Notes under the pieces: model-generated | The model's database searches: none | The model's input: the letters and a program-made list of their open reading frames with translations, nothing else | Told to the model about the DNA's origin: nothing | Position numbers and translations under genes: made by a program | From: Takakia lepidozioides | Lineage: Eukaryota; Streptophyta; Takakiopsida; Takakiales; Takakiaceae | NCBI GenBank assembly: GCA_030704615.1 | Contig: CM060731.1 | Location: 1,922,001 to 1,986,000, forward strand | Length of the DNA: 64,000 nucleotides | Direction: 5' to 3' | Shown: piece by piece, positions 23,939 to 34,966 of the stretch | How the letters are laid out: every line of letters starts with the position of its first letter | Position numbering within the stretch: the first letter of the stretch is position 1

Positions 23939-24872
23939 CTGTGGTACTTTCGGGGGAGCACTCCCTGATGCCTTGGATGTAGCGGCAGTATCCGCCTGCG
24001 CAGCCTGCTTCCTCTTTGGTGTCGCCTCCTTCTCAACAACACTCTTCCCCTTTGGCGTGGGTTCCTTAGCAACAGCGTCGGGCTCCTCTGTGTCCATATC
24101 CTCTGTGTCGCTCTCTGATGGTGTTTCATCCCCTCCTTGGGCAGCCCCGACCGCCTGGTCCTGCACAGTCATTTGTTCTGTTTCCAGGGCCGAACTCTCC
24201 TCTACTATCTCTTGAAGCGTCAGATCCAGCTTGCGGCCTCTCATTCTCTCTCTAGCCCTCTTCCTCTCTTGCGCTGAGGTGAAAAAAAAAAACCTGCCTT
24301 CTACGCCTACCATTCTCTCTGTGGGAACTCGGTCTCCTGCTAGTCTCCAGCTTGAAAATGAGGATGTGCTGGGCCCAGAGACGTTGTGCGAGGGAATGCC
24401 GGTGGGGCAACGCTCGCGACAGTTATGCATGGGTTCACCTCACACGTGTCCACGTAGCACGGGAACATTTGTGCATTTGGCACTGGCCGCCGTCACCTCT
24501 TGTGTCCGTATGGCCATACCCTGGATTCGTTGTCCATACATGTGCAAGTTGATTTTGCGCATTGCGGCGGTTCATAACTTCTCATTGGTTCTGCACTCAT
24601 TCTGGCAGCCGTGCTATGAATGCAATGTCTGGGCCCACGTGCCTGAAAACATTTCTCCAACCATTGTATCCAAGATTTTCCGGCTCAGCCGTCTTTTGCA
24701 CTGGATGTGGGCAGGCACATAACTGCTTGACACCTGTTTTAACAACTGTTTACACAACTGTTCTTCAAGAACTCTTTAACTGTCTATCAGGTATTGATGA
24801 ACGAAATCCACGGAAGTCGTGGGCCTCTCCACTTTCGAGCTCCGTCTAGCTCGGAATTATTCGTCTTTCGCC

Positions 24873-27250
24873 ATGGGTTTGTCTGAAGCAGAGTTTTACT
24901 CTGTGGAGAAGCCTGTCCCTTTCTCGAAGGATGCCGACTCCAATGATTACGCAATTGCGCAGGAACATCTCCTGGCAACGCGTTTCGAGTACCAGATTGG
25001 CATTGTTTTCCTCGAAAGAGAGGTTTACGATGTCCATGGGAAGTTGATCAAGTAGTCATTTCAGAAGCCGGATGAAAATTCTCTTGTGAGTCAGTGGAGA
25101 GTGCCTCCAGGAAGATACAGGGTCGTCGGAGGTCCTCGGCGGCAGTCCACTGGTTCGTATGTCTCCCCGAGAATAGCTGCTTTTGTTGCTCAAGAGAAAA
25201 GGAATATCGACGTGAAGACGGAGACCACTACTTCCACCCCAATAGTTGAGCTCTCAGACTCATCCTCCGAGGACGTTCCCTGCATCCCAATTTATGTGCA
25301 AACACTGCCGGTCGTGAAGCCGCAAGTGGCACACCTCATCAATGTCATTCCTAAACTGAAGTCAATGGGAGGAATGCCCGGTTTCCAAAGTGAATTGCGG
25401 GGGATTGACTGGGAGACTGTCCCTATTGAGTGTGTGGAGTTCCTGCTGGATGCTTACGATGGGGATGTTGTCTTCGAGCTACCTCCACCTGGGCGGGATG
25501 GACCCGTCACGAGCCTCATGCAGGGAATGGACAAGAGAGGAGATGGACACCCGTGGTGCAGAACGAAAACATCCATAATTCAAAATCATGACAACCTCGT
25601 CTTCCGGAGAAGCCTGTGCAATGGGCACCTCATGTGCGAGAATTTGAATTGTAGGCATTTCCACCGGTTGAAGGTTCACAACTAGTGCGAGTGGGAGGGT
25701 GTCGCCAAAAATCCATTCAAACCCGGTGAAGCACCTCCAATCTCCAACACTTTCGTTTGAAGGTTCTGCAAACAAACGCCTTCCTGTCTGGCAATGTGTG
25801 CAGCACGTAAGTACTATGTTGTTCACCATTTGAAAAACATGACTAGAGCCTGTGTACATTTCGGATTCCACAACCATCCTGTGGCAAAGGGGGATTTGCA
25901 GGGAGAGTGTTCAAACAATATCGAAGTTGATCAGACAGGAGTACGAGAGCAATCCAACAGCCACCACCTCCGCAATTGTGCTTGGAGCAAGCAAGAGTTT
26001 CATGGAAAGCCATATTATGAGTGTAGGGGACTCTGTGGGCAGGAAGCTGGAGGGGCGTGCCTTGGACAATGTTATGGATCACTTCTCAACCTTGAGCTCA
26101 CCGAACATTAGAAACCAGGTGAATGCATTGAGGATGGGCTCTGCAAACAGAGGGTATATTGATAACATTTTGCAAGACAGCGTGTTCCCATGTTAAGGAT
26201 CCAACAAAGTGTACAATTTCAAAATGTCGACAGCCGGGGAGGGCAGCGGAGTGAGTCTTGTCAAGCGCATGCAAAAGGATGACGATCTACAGAACTGTTT
26301 CCTTATGTTTGATCACGTCAAATGAGTGAAAGACTGGACAACAATGGCGTGTCATGTTTACGATCCTTTCTACTAGCGAGTCATGTCAATTGCAGTGTGT
26401 GACATGCAATCAGAGGATGCGGAGTCGCATCAGCTTATGTGGAGATGTCTCATTCGCGTGATGGCAGCCCATGGTGTCCCATCCCCAAATTTCGCTGGTT
26501 TTATGGCCGATAGTGCTCAAGCAAATTTCAAGCAGTGCCTGCACTCCGGCACCGACCTTCACCGGTTTGTTCCAGCCTTCCGGGCAGCCAGAGGCAAAAA
26601 ACCACAAATTCTGGTTTTGCGCTGACGACTATGGTAGGTGCGTGCATGGGACCGTGCGACCATCAGTGGTCATGAAGCCTCCTCCACCGAGCGTTTGGCC
26701 TGTCAAGGTGGGGACAAATCTCACAAGTCAGGAGATTGCAATGTTGGAGGAGGCAGGGTTCTCCCTTCAACGAGAAGCCTCTGTGCGTGCAAGTGCTTCC
26801 ACTTCAGGAAGTTCTAGAGTGCCACCAGCCAACCCAGATGCATGGCCAACAAAAAGAAATGGGAAGGTAGTACGTCATTTCCCTCCAACTGCCGAGCACT
26901 TCAGCAAGGTGGAATCCGCTCGAATGCTTCTAGGACGTGTTGCAGGCACTACGGAAGTTGCAGATCCCGGGTATGGTCGGATCTACACTATGATGACCTC
27001 TACATCTGCTATCCATGACAGATTCTATGACATCACAGTTTCAAATTTCCCCAACTGCACCTGTCCTGATTTGGTTGGCATGCTTTCAACAAGTTTGGGA
27101 AAGAGAGGCAAATTTGTACCCTGCAAGCATCTTTATTTTATCTTCCTGAACAAAATGATTTGTGATCCCAAATGTGACATCTTCATTCACCAGGCCACCA
27201 TGAGTTTCAACGAGGTGAATACACTTATGCAGCGGGATAGAAGCACATAG
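24873..27250 (+). pseudogene. MULE transposase, internally deleted copy D
   Basis: Frame fragments give an N-terminal region (25.1-25.7 kb) with GDGHPWCRTKTS; a Cys-rich region with CAARKYYVVHHLKNMTRAC; and the transposase core, VMSIAVCDMQSEDAE, then GFMADSAQANF. The core then jumps to APTFTGLFQ. A segment equal to about 31.4-32.4 kb of copy A is therefore deleted at about 26,540. The last frame (26.47-27.25 kb) ends with a SWIM zinc finger, FPNCTCPDL...FVPCKHLYFIF. TGA and TAG codons near 25,055, 25,683 and 26,194 confirm decay. MULE transposases cut and paste DNA using a DDE site, of which the Asp in MADSAQ is probably one. Confidence 0.85.
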
Positions 27251-28039
27251 GAAGAAGCTGACTTTCGTCCAATGCAATTTCCACGACCAGGGTAGGACCC
27301 AATATAGGAATTTTGAGAGGCGGGGGAGGAAGAGATAGGAGATTGAAGGCTTGGGGAGAGGAGAGAACCCTTACAGGACCATTTGGACCAACATGCTTGG
27401 ATTGCGCCTGGTGAGCTAGAAAGAATCCAGTGTCGCTTGAAGGTTGCGCTTTCCTCATCATCGGCAAAGATGAATGCTATAGGAACTAGCGCCGCCCCAA
27501 ACGTTCCTTATGCTTGAGACGATTGTTTCCAACGGGGGCCATGAAGCGCTTACGGAAGGAAGAGATGACAGGGCTTGGGAAAATAGAGGGAGAACACCAC
27601 GAGCGGGGGGAATCCAACACAAAGCAAAGAGAAAAAATGAGGAACCGATGAACCGATGAACTAAGACTGAAGAGCAGAGACAACAAAGGTGGCGACAAAG
27701 GTAGAGAGCCAAGGTGGCAACAACATTAATTAAAGATGGCTAGAATGGAGCCGATTAGGGGTTCCAACCTTCTTAGAGGAGATGAAAGAGGAGAGTGAGA
27801 GAGGGAGGGATGAAAAAACCAGAGAAGAGATTTTAGAAAAACTAAGTAGAATTTGAATCATGTGGAGGACGTACGTGAGTCGCCTATCGATGAGAAGCTT
27901 GTAAGCTGAACAAGCAGAAGAAAAGCATGGGACAATGCAAAGATGCGGCTAACAGAGAGAACAAGGAGTAGAAAGATAGGGGAAGACGAAGCCACCGTTG
28001 GAGCATTGCTCCGCAAACCACGGAGCTCCGCCATCGAGC
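27251..28039. other. No gene recognised
   Basis: Purine-rich sequence after the transposase stop. Minus-strand open frames (27.46-27.71 kb) are hydrophobic low-complexity and show no domain. Confidence 0.5.
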
Positions 28040-28300
28040 CTTCTTTTTTCTATAGTTTTACTATATTCAGTTCACTTCAGATTTATCCTTTTAGTTTTCT
28101 TATATTCAGTTCCCTTCAGATTTATCCCTTCAGTTGTATTATATTTTATTCCCTTCAGATTTATCCCTTCGGTTCTATTATATTCATTTCCTCTCAGTTT
28201 TATCAGAATGTCTTCCATTATATTCAATCCCTTTTGGTTTTATCACATTAAATTCCATTATATTCAATCATCTTCAGATTTATCTGTCCAATTCCACATT
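28040..28300 (+). repeat. AT-rich minisatellite
   Basis: Seven or so units of about 34-37 bp built on TATATTCAGTTCCCTTCAG and ATTTATCCCTTC, decaying rightwards. The same unit appears at 14,643-14,706. Confidence 0.85.
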
Positions 28301-28737
28301 CAATTTCATCTTTTCGCGTTGTTTTTTATATTTAATTTATTATTATTTTCTATTGAGGTGAATATATATATATATTTTTTCGTAAATTTCACATTTGATT
28401 GTTAATTGCTATCCTCAGGGACTATTGTGAGTGCTGACGTTTTGATTTTATGTTTTAAATATTTATCATTTCTATTTCAATAAAATCAGGACCGCCAACA
28501 CTAGCATTTCAGTTTTGTAATTAGGATGAAGCCATTATGCGACTAGCCGTTTGTTCTAAAGAAAAGCCAACAACAAACAAACTATGGAAGACTGAACGAG
28601 AACCTCTAATGAGATTTCCAAATCCAAAGTAATACATAAAAGCCCAATTGGGCAGAGAGAACGTAGTGAGAAGGCGTTGTTGCCGTCACAACCTATCCAT
28701 AAGTTAGGCCCCGCATTTTGTTCGGGTGGAACAACAG

Positions 28738-29257
28738 ATCATAACAGACACTACCTTCATGAGGGGCTCACTCCAGTAGTGGGATTTACCTCAAGTGATG
28801 TACATATTGGTTCGAGGGCTTTCCGGATTTCCTCTCGAAAACCTTTCACATAAGGTGGTACATACCAACCATGCTGCTCAAATAGGGCCACCCCTGAAAG
28901 GAAGCAGTAGCCGTGAGGCGAAGTGGCTATTAGTTACGCCGGTCTCGGCCGGAGTCTTCTCTCTGCTGCTCGAAAAATATCATTAGCCCCTAAGTAAAGG
29001 CTGTGCTTCAACCATATAGCTACTTTTCAATGAAGGCTGTCCAGGTTTTTTGAGGCTGGACATTTCTCTCTATATGAATCTCTCTCTGTTTCTCTACATG
29101 TGTCCAAAAGCCTTGGCCCTGATTGTTGGGCAGGTGACAACGGCAGGTTGATGCCTGTGTGAAGGGCTTTGTAGAGGACATCTGGAAAGCCATAAGTAAT
29201 TGTCTACACCAAGATAAGTCCCACTACAGGAGTGAGCCCCTCACAAAGGTAGTACAC
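28738..29257. mobile_element. Candidate MITE with about 40-bp inverted ends
   Basis: CTACCTTCATGAGGGGCTCA near 28,750 (continuing CTCCAGTAGTGGGATTTA) is matched on the opposite strand by 29,215-29,250, where GTGAGCCCCTCACAAAGGTA occurs. About 40 of 45 bases pair. The roughly 520-bp body has no coding signal. A target duplication was not identified. Confidence 0.55.
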
Positions 29258-29714
29258 TCTTATGTTTCTGTCTTTTTGCCCTGTTTGGAAATTTATGTCA
29301 TGGTGGTGAGGTTAAAGCACATTGCCAATGCATTTCTGTACAAGGGGGCTTCTTGGCGACCATAATTACAAATAGGTCATGGCTGCTATTATTTAGAATC
29401 ATATTTCTCATCTTCGTATGTGTTTGAAAATCTTCAGGCTGTTGGGCTTTCCACTGTCAAATTCAATCAACTCGAAGCTTGGCTGGTTCTGAGGAGATAA
29501 TGCAAGAAGTTAATGCAATTGTGCGATCTCTGACAGCACAATATGCTGCTTTCTGTTATGTTAGTTGGTGTGCATGTATATTTATGTCCATTGGCCACAT
29601 TAATTCATCAATTTGTCACTATCATCTTTGTCACTATGTCACATCAGATTTGAGCTATTACAATTATGTGTGAATGGGCCACAAGATCTTTTGCACTGAT
29701 CTTTGCGACCTCAC
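29258..29714. other. No gene recognised
   Basis: AT-rich sequence between the inverted-end element and the insertion site of the large MULE. Open frames are under 70 codons. Confidence 0.5.
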
Positions 29715-29758
29715 ACGCGTCGCTTTAGAAAAGCGACGTTTTTCCCCCAAGACTGAAT
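29715..29758 (+). repeat. Split copy of the CCCCCAAGACTGAAT repeat and left target-site duplication
   Basis: AAAGCGACGTTTTTCCCCC followed by AGACTGAAT (29,750-29,758) is the left half of a repeat unit whose right half resumes at 45,277. Intact units occur at 45.4-45.75 kb. The 9-bp AGACTGAAT occurs on both sides of the transposon. Confidence 0.85.
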
Positions 29759-29850
29759 GAGGTTTACTATTTCATGAGCAGAAACCATGAGCCATGAGCC
29801 ATGAGCCGCATGAGCCGCATGAGCGGTGAGCCAAAGTCTAAGATACGCGG
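29759..29850 (+). repeat. Left terminal inverted repeat and subterminal CATGAGCC repeats
   Basis: The 21-bp TIR (29,759-29,779) is followed by seven or so CATGAGC units, some with CCG inserted. Subterminal repeats of this kind often bind MULE transposase; here that is inference. Confidence 0.85.
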
Positions 29851-30610
29851 ATTTCATGAGCGGACTCCTCCAAATTTGGAAATGCGGCAGATTAAACAAG
29901 TATTAAAATAATAGTTTTTTAATTTGACCTTGCCATTTTTGGACGTTCCAGATCATGTAATGCGGCGAAGATATGTTGTCAGTAACAAGTCCGCTCATGG
30001 TTTTATAGATCCGCTCATGGAAATAAGTGACCGTGCAACGGGAAATCCAGTATACCACTGCAAAAGGACGTCGCATACTGGCCTGTATAGAGTATTCCGC
30101 GGTTTTACATGCCTTAACATTGGAATGAAGCTGACCCTTTTGCCGCGATTGAACCAATGGAGTCTGCACCAATACAGTCTGCAGTACTTCACAATTCTGT
30201 CTTCTTCGGGTATTCGGCGGGAAAGGTTTGCAACTGAACTGGGAAATAAGGTGCCGCATTAGGGTTCGTACGTGTGAAGTTTTGGAGCGGTTTGGTGTTG
30301 GCGAAGGCCGCCTCTACCAGTACCTACGACGATACTTGGAAATGCGGCGCCGCATTTCCTTGTCGGAGGTCGAATGAGGAAAGCAAGTTTTCGGAAAGCA
30401 GAAAAACATGAACCCTCCAACATACAAAAATACATGCACGTGGAAACAAGTGAACGATATAGTAATATCTTAGTTCGAGCAAAACAGGTTACTGGTAGGC
30501 AAGACATATGTCGGACCTTTCTGTGGCCAGAGTCTGAGGTACTGGCAGCAGTACAGTTCTACTATCCGAAAAGGATGGGCGTACCATTGTATTGGGACCG
30601 CAAGCCAAGC
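29851..30610. other. Left subterminal region with one perfect palindrome
   Basis: A perfect 22-bp palindrome (AAATGCGG-CG-CCGCATTT core) lies at 30,338-30,359, about 250 bp past the transposase stop. Open frames on both strands (up to 118 codons) have no recognisable features. Confidence 0.6.
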
Positions 30611-33600
30611 TCACTGGTCCCCTGGATCCATATTCAGAAGAGTGTGAACCTCCTGGGGGCTCAACCTTGGTGCATGTATGAAGTGATGAGTTGTGGAATT
30701 ACAACGGAGTCTCTTTAGGTACACGTAGTACAAATGCTTGCAAGGGCAGTATGATGCCCCCTTGTTCGCCATGATCTGGAAGTCGGTGCAATTGCAGGTG
30801 GGTAATTCTGAAATGGTGATGGTGTACACCTCATTGCGAACAGTTGAGCCCGCCGTGGCCATCTGATACACACGCCCGAATCCTGGTGGGGGCACTTCTG
30901 TCGAGCTCTGGATTGTACAGTTCATCCGAAGTGCATTCCCCATCCTTGTCTCGTTCACTTTTGAGGGAGGTCGCCGCCTCTTCGGTTTCCCCCAACGGTG
31001 TGTAGGATGCTTAGAGCTGTCGTGTCCCATTGTTCTTGCTCTCACAGGGGTCGGTGGTGGAGGCTGTGGAAGCGGAAATGGTTGTCTGGGGATGTCAGTG
31101 CGCTGCACCATCCGAAATCCTGCGGCGGTAAGGGCGTCGGCCTCAACCTGACTCAGATCGCAGCCTGGTTCCACCGGCCACACCGGGGGAGCCTCTGGCA
31201 TTGTTTGTATGCCGTACTTGGGCTTTCCATACACGCAAGTCATAATGTCGTGCCTGCAGAACCAGAACTGGGTGGTTGTCGCCTCCGCAAACTTTGCATG
31301 GACAAATCTTCCTGTAAAAGTAGGAGCAGGGACAGCCCCATCTGGATTCCTCCTTATCATCTCTAAACAACGTTGCCGTGTATCCACACGAATTGCGGAA
31401 CACCTTCCTCGAAACGACGGCTTTGTGCAAGCAATTCTCCACTGTGATGCAGACACAGTCGTCTCCACAATGGCTTGGCCATACTGCATAACAGTGGGCG
31501 GAATATGGGGCAAGGGAGCGGTGGGAATTTCTCGCACGAAATCCCCGGTTGAAGGCGACGGCGATCTGGAATTTCTTGGGCTTCCACTGCTGGAAGACAC
31601 ATTGTGCGGCAACATGACGGGACCTCGAGGTGCTGTCCGAATGTTCATGTCGGATCTCCAGGAATCCTCTTCGCACCCGGGTTCCTCTTCAATCCTCCGC
31701 CTGACAGGGCGAGTCCGGACGTCCCCTCTAGGTGTTCACCTCTGCGGTGCAGAGGCGTCCCTTTGATCTTCTCTCGCAATGCTGTCGCCCATTTCAGTGG
31801 ATTCTTGGACCTCGAAGCTGTTCGTACCAACAATTCCTCCCTGTCCGGCCCAAAGCCCCATTGTTTGCCGCTCAGGAACTTGTAGTACGTGGCTTGCTGC
31901 ATGATTGCTCTGTCGATGTCCTCCGTTGTGGCCGTCACTACGTCCACCAGATGTGCGGCACAAGACGCTCGCCAGGAGGAGTGGACCGATTCTGCCATAT
32001 TCGTGGTCGGCATGTCCGTGTCGGAATCCAAGCACCGCTCCTAGAAGGACACAAACAATGGTGAGGGACCAATCAAAATGTCCGTAACAGAAAGACAAAT
32101 GAACGAAAATGACAGCAACCTACCTCCCGCATGTACTGTCCGAACTGTCGATACCGAAAATGCCACCACCCCAACCAGCTGTGCAATGCTCCCAGATTGG
32201 TTGTCTCCACTGCACCTGACGTGTTCCACCAAGCCTCGATGATAGCAAACTTAACCTCCGCGTCATCAAATGTGGGTGCATCCTTCCACGCCGTACAAAG
32301 GACACGGTGTTCAGCCTGGAATGAGCTAGCAACAAATTTGGTAGTGTAGTGGGATAGAATCTGCATCCAATGGAATCCACAGGATCTCTCTTTCCCCTCC
32401 ATTGGAACATTGGGGTCCTCACCGTACACACGCCGCACCGTTGCCCAGTTGGCCTGAGCGTTGTCTGCCATGAATCCCCTGAAATTGGGCTCTGGCAATC
32501 CCGCCCTTGCCATCTGCTCGTTTATGCCCTCCCACAGATGCATCTCGGACTGTGTGTCCTCCCCTTTCATCTCGCAGATTGCAATCATCATGAGCCTCTT
32601 GGAGTGATAGTCATAAACATGCGCACCCATAGTCACCCACTGATGGTTTGTAATTCGCTTGATGTGATCAAACATCACCCAAGCATTCGACAAGTTTCCA
32701 GTTGTCATGCGAGTGACCAAGTCGACTCCACTCCCAGGGCCACACGTCGACATTTTGAAAATGTAACAACGATCGGATTCGCTGCCTTGCCCTGGAAACC
32801 TGCTACCTTGGATGTAGTCATATCCAGTCATTCGTTTCACCTCCAGGATTGAGTCATGTCCGACCCCTTGCCGAACTCCTGCTTGCAAGATACGATGTGA
32901 TTCCGCACATTCGGACTACAAACGTGCGAGACGGACTCCAAGAGGTCACGCATCTCGTCTTCGGTCAAGGGCTCTCGGTCGGAACCATCTTCAGACATGA
33001 TTTTGCCAAGAGCAATCTTGTGGGCTGCCTTTAGCTGAATCTGCTTTGGTCTGGCTCCGGGCTCAATTTCACCTCCTCTTTTATGATGTCGTGTGCTTCC
33101 TGCACAGCCTCACGCATGTTGCCTCTCGCCAAGGGGTGGCAGTGGACCCCAACGTGTATGCAAGCTCTAGTCAAGTCCGGGAGCAAATGGATTACGTAAT
33201 ATTGCTTGGCTCTGCACATGGACATGCACGTCGGTGGTTCTTTGCAATGTGCACACTTGAAAGAACCCGCAGGAGCTTGGCTGGAGACAATGAATGGATG
33301 ATGCGTTGTGCCAGTCCAATCCGTCTCGTTTCTCTCGCCCTCCTTTGGAGAGAAAGTGGAAGCAGGTGGGATTGAGGCACCTCAGCTTCCCCGCACAGAG
33401 GACATATCGTACACGAACACCATCAGCAATTTTGTGCTACTGGTCTTCGTCACACACCAGGGGTGTCCGTCATGCTTTCGATCCATGTCTGTTAACATCC
33501 CGGAGGCTTTGTTTGACGAAGAAACAGGTGGAAACTCGAAGATGACATTGCCATCGACTTCGGGAGGCAGAAACGTTACCTTTCTGACTGGGAATTTGGC

Positions 33601-34392
33601 ATAGTCGAGAGCAGCCAGCTCGGAGCGAGAACCATCGAGGTGATGTTGTCGTAGGAGCTGCACAATGGACCGGGTTGGAGTTATGCTCGAGGGCACATGC
33701 GTAGCACCTACAGAGACGTCCATGCCGGATTTGAACGACCGTGTGGAGGACATGGGTACCTCAATGCAATCATCTTCCTCGTCGGAAATGTCGAATACGT
33801 CCACACGAGAAGCTATGGAGGGTCTTGACGGTCCAGGTCGGGAATGATTATCGTTACATACCTCTCTGTTGGCAGTGGCCGCCTGTCGGTTTCCGGACTC
33901 CTTTGTGGATGGTGTGGGCAGCGACTAATTCGGAAAGGGAATGGGCATTCCCACAGCTTGGTACAGGATGGTGTCTGATGGGGGTACGTGCCATTCGATT
34001 CCGCAACCTCCGTCGTTACCTAGCACGACAATGGTCTTGTCAATTGAGTAGTCCTTTGTCTCGAAGACAACAGAGTCATCATCACAAACTGTATTGACGA
34101 ATACCATGGATATGTCGTCGAACCGATTCTTTGGTGCAAGTCCCAACCGTGATATGGCATCAGAAAATTTCTGGTTCCCCCCTAGCTGTGTGTAATGGGA
34201 CCTGAAGCTCGTGCGTAGAATCGCCAGGGCATTCTGGTTATCCTCGAAGGTCTGCTTGCACGACAAGACATACTTCTTGAAGGCAACAGTCATTGGCTGC
34301 GTCTCCATATTCATCTTCTGTTTATTAACAATGTAGTCGTTCCCGAGCCTATCTCGAAATGTTTCAAACTCAGCTTTGTTGTCCAGGAACAT
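30611..34392 (-). pseudogene. MULE transposase of element A, nearly complete
   Basis: Reading right to left: an N-terminal frame ending PIPFPN, a TAG, then an acidic stretch (DISDEEDDCIEVP); DGHPWCVTKTS; a Cys-rich module (CRAKQYYVIHLLPDLTRACIH); and the core CGPGSGVDLVTRM, HVYDYHSKRLMMIAICEMK, FRGFMADNAQANW, with the MULE-type C-x2-H in ERSCGFHW. An 83-bp GT-AG intron (32,041-32,123) follows FRYRQFGQYMRE. The last part ends with a SWIM zinc finger, CNCTDF...CPCKHLYYVYL. Frameshifts near 31,650, 32,890 and 33,380 interrupt it. The enzyme would excise and insert the element. It diverges from the ParB/methyltransferase gene across the palindrome array. Confidence 0.88.
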
Positions 34393-34966
34393 CCTTCCTT
34401 TCTTCTTCCAAATAAACTGTGCCCGGTTTGAGCTTGAATTTGGAACAAAGGTAAGTTTCAGTCACTCTGCAAAGTCCTCCCTCGTTTGGGATCCAGGCTC
34501 TCCCAAGTTGCGGAGGACAACAAACTATAGCGTAGGAATTCGGAGCCATCGAACACCGCACGAAGTTGGCAAGTGCGAGCTTCAGTATAGCGACAGACCA
34601 AGGCTCACAGGCACCATGCGGAGTCCATCGACGATTGGAAGTCGCACATTGAAGTGGAAAGTATTGTTTCAAGCTACATGCATGAAGGTGGGAGGTTTGA
34701 TTCCATAGCCAGTAAGTATGACAATGATGGCCGATTCGGCGACGAAATAACATCTCCTAACAGTTTCTCCTGAGGGTGGATCCAGCAGTATTCTCGGTGC
34801 AGACAGGAACGTTCGCACTGACAAGTGCCAGTACTGTTAGTTAAAACGGTCAGACAACCAAGTTGTGCTCATCAAGACTGGCCCCAATTGTGTTGTTTCG
34901 GAACAATGCAACCCATTCAAGTTCCAGATTTCCCGTCCCGAGTGATTCTTTCGATTGCTGGTGGAC

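Larger units (their letters stand above)
17101..24290 (-). pseudogene. ParB-like / DNA methyltransferase-like gene, decayed copy D
   Basis: Exon-like blocks on the minus strand align in order with the gene at 37.1-42.0 kb. They are an acidic/basic first exon (23.94-24.29 kb); a ParB-like exon (20,631-21,060); GTETAHVTTNLVHTLFRIQ (20.34-20.54); a helical exon ending QEKLHRLSTAVVDSEQK (19.8-20.27); TLEDYLRQWKATAW (19.5-19.73); CCWYLDIPKSDCPWYE (18.9-19.14); CELVNDSFLAMM (18.6-18.7); ADMVIVDIPDGQ (18.2-18.44); PGSRIVDLTLG (17.7-17.96); ARGRHLFGMEGDADIFNDI (17.4-17.62); and FQSDFWCSPPRSYILPKYAE (17.1-17.33). Introns have GT-AG ends. An in-frame TAG precedes DGNHR and another lies about 57 codons upstream. 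The MULE transposase of the same element diverges from it at 24.87 kb. Confidence 0.8.

Noticed and set aside
23864-24430. An independent gene for a basic/acidic protein on the minus strand.
   Set aside because: It ends at a splice donor followed by a family D palindrome and lies head-to-head with the transposase, so a first exon of the ParB/methyltransferase gene explains it better.
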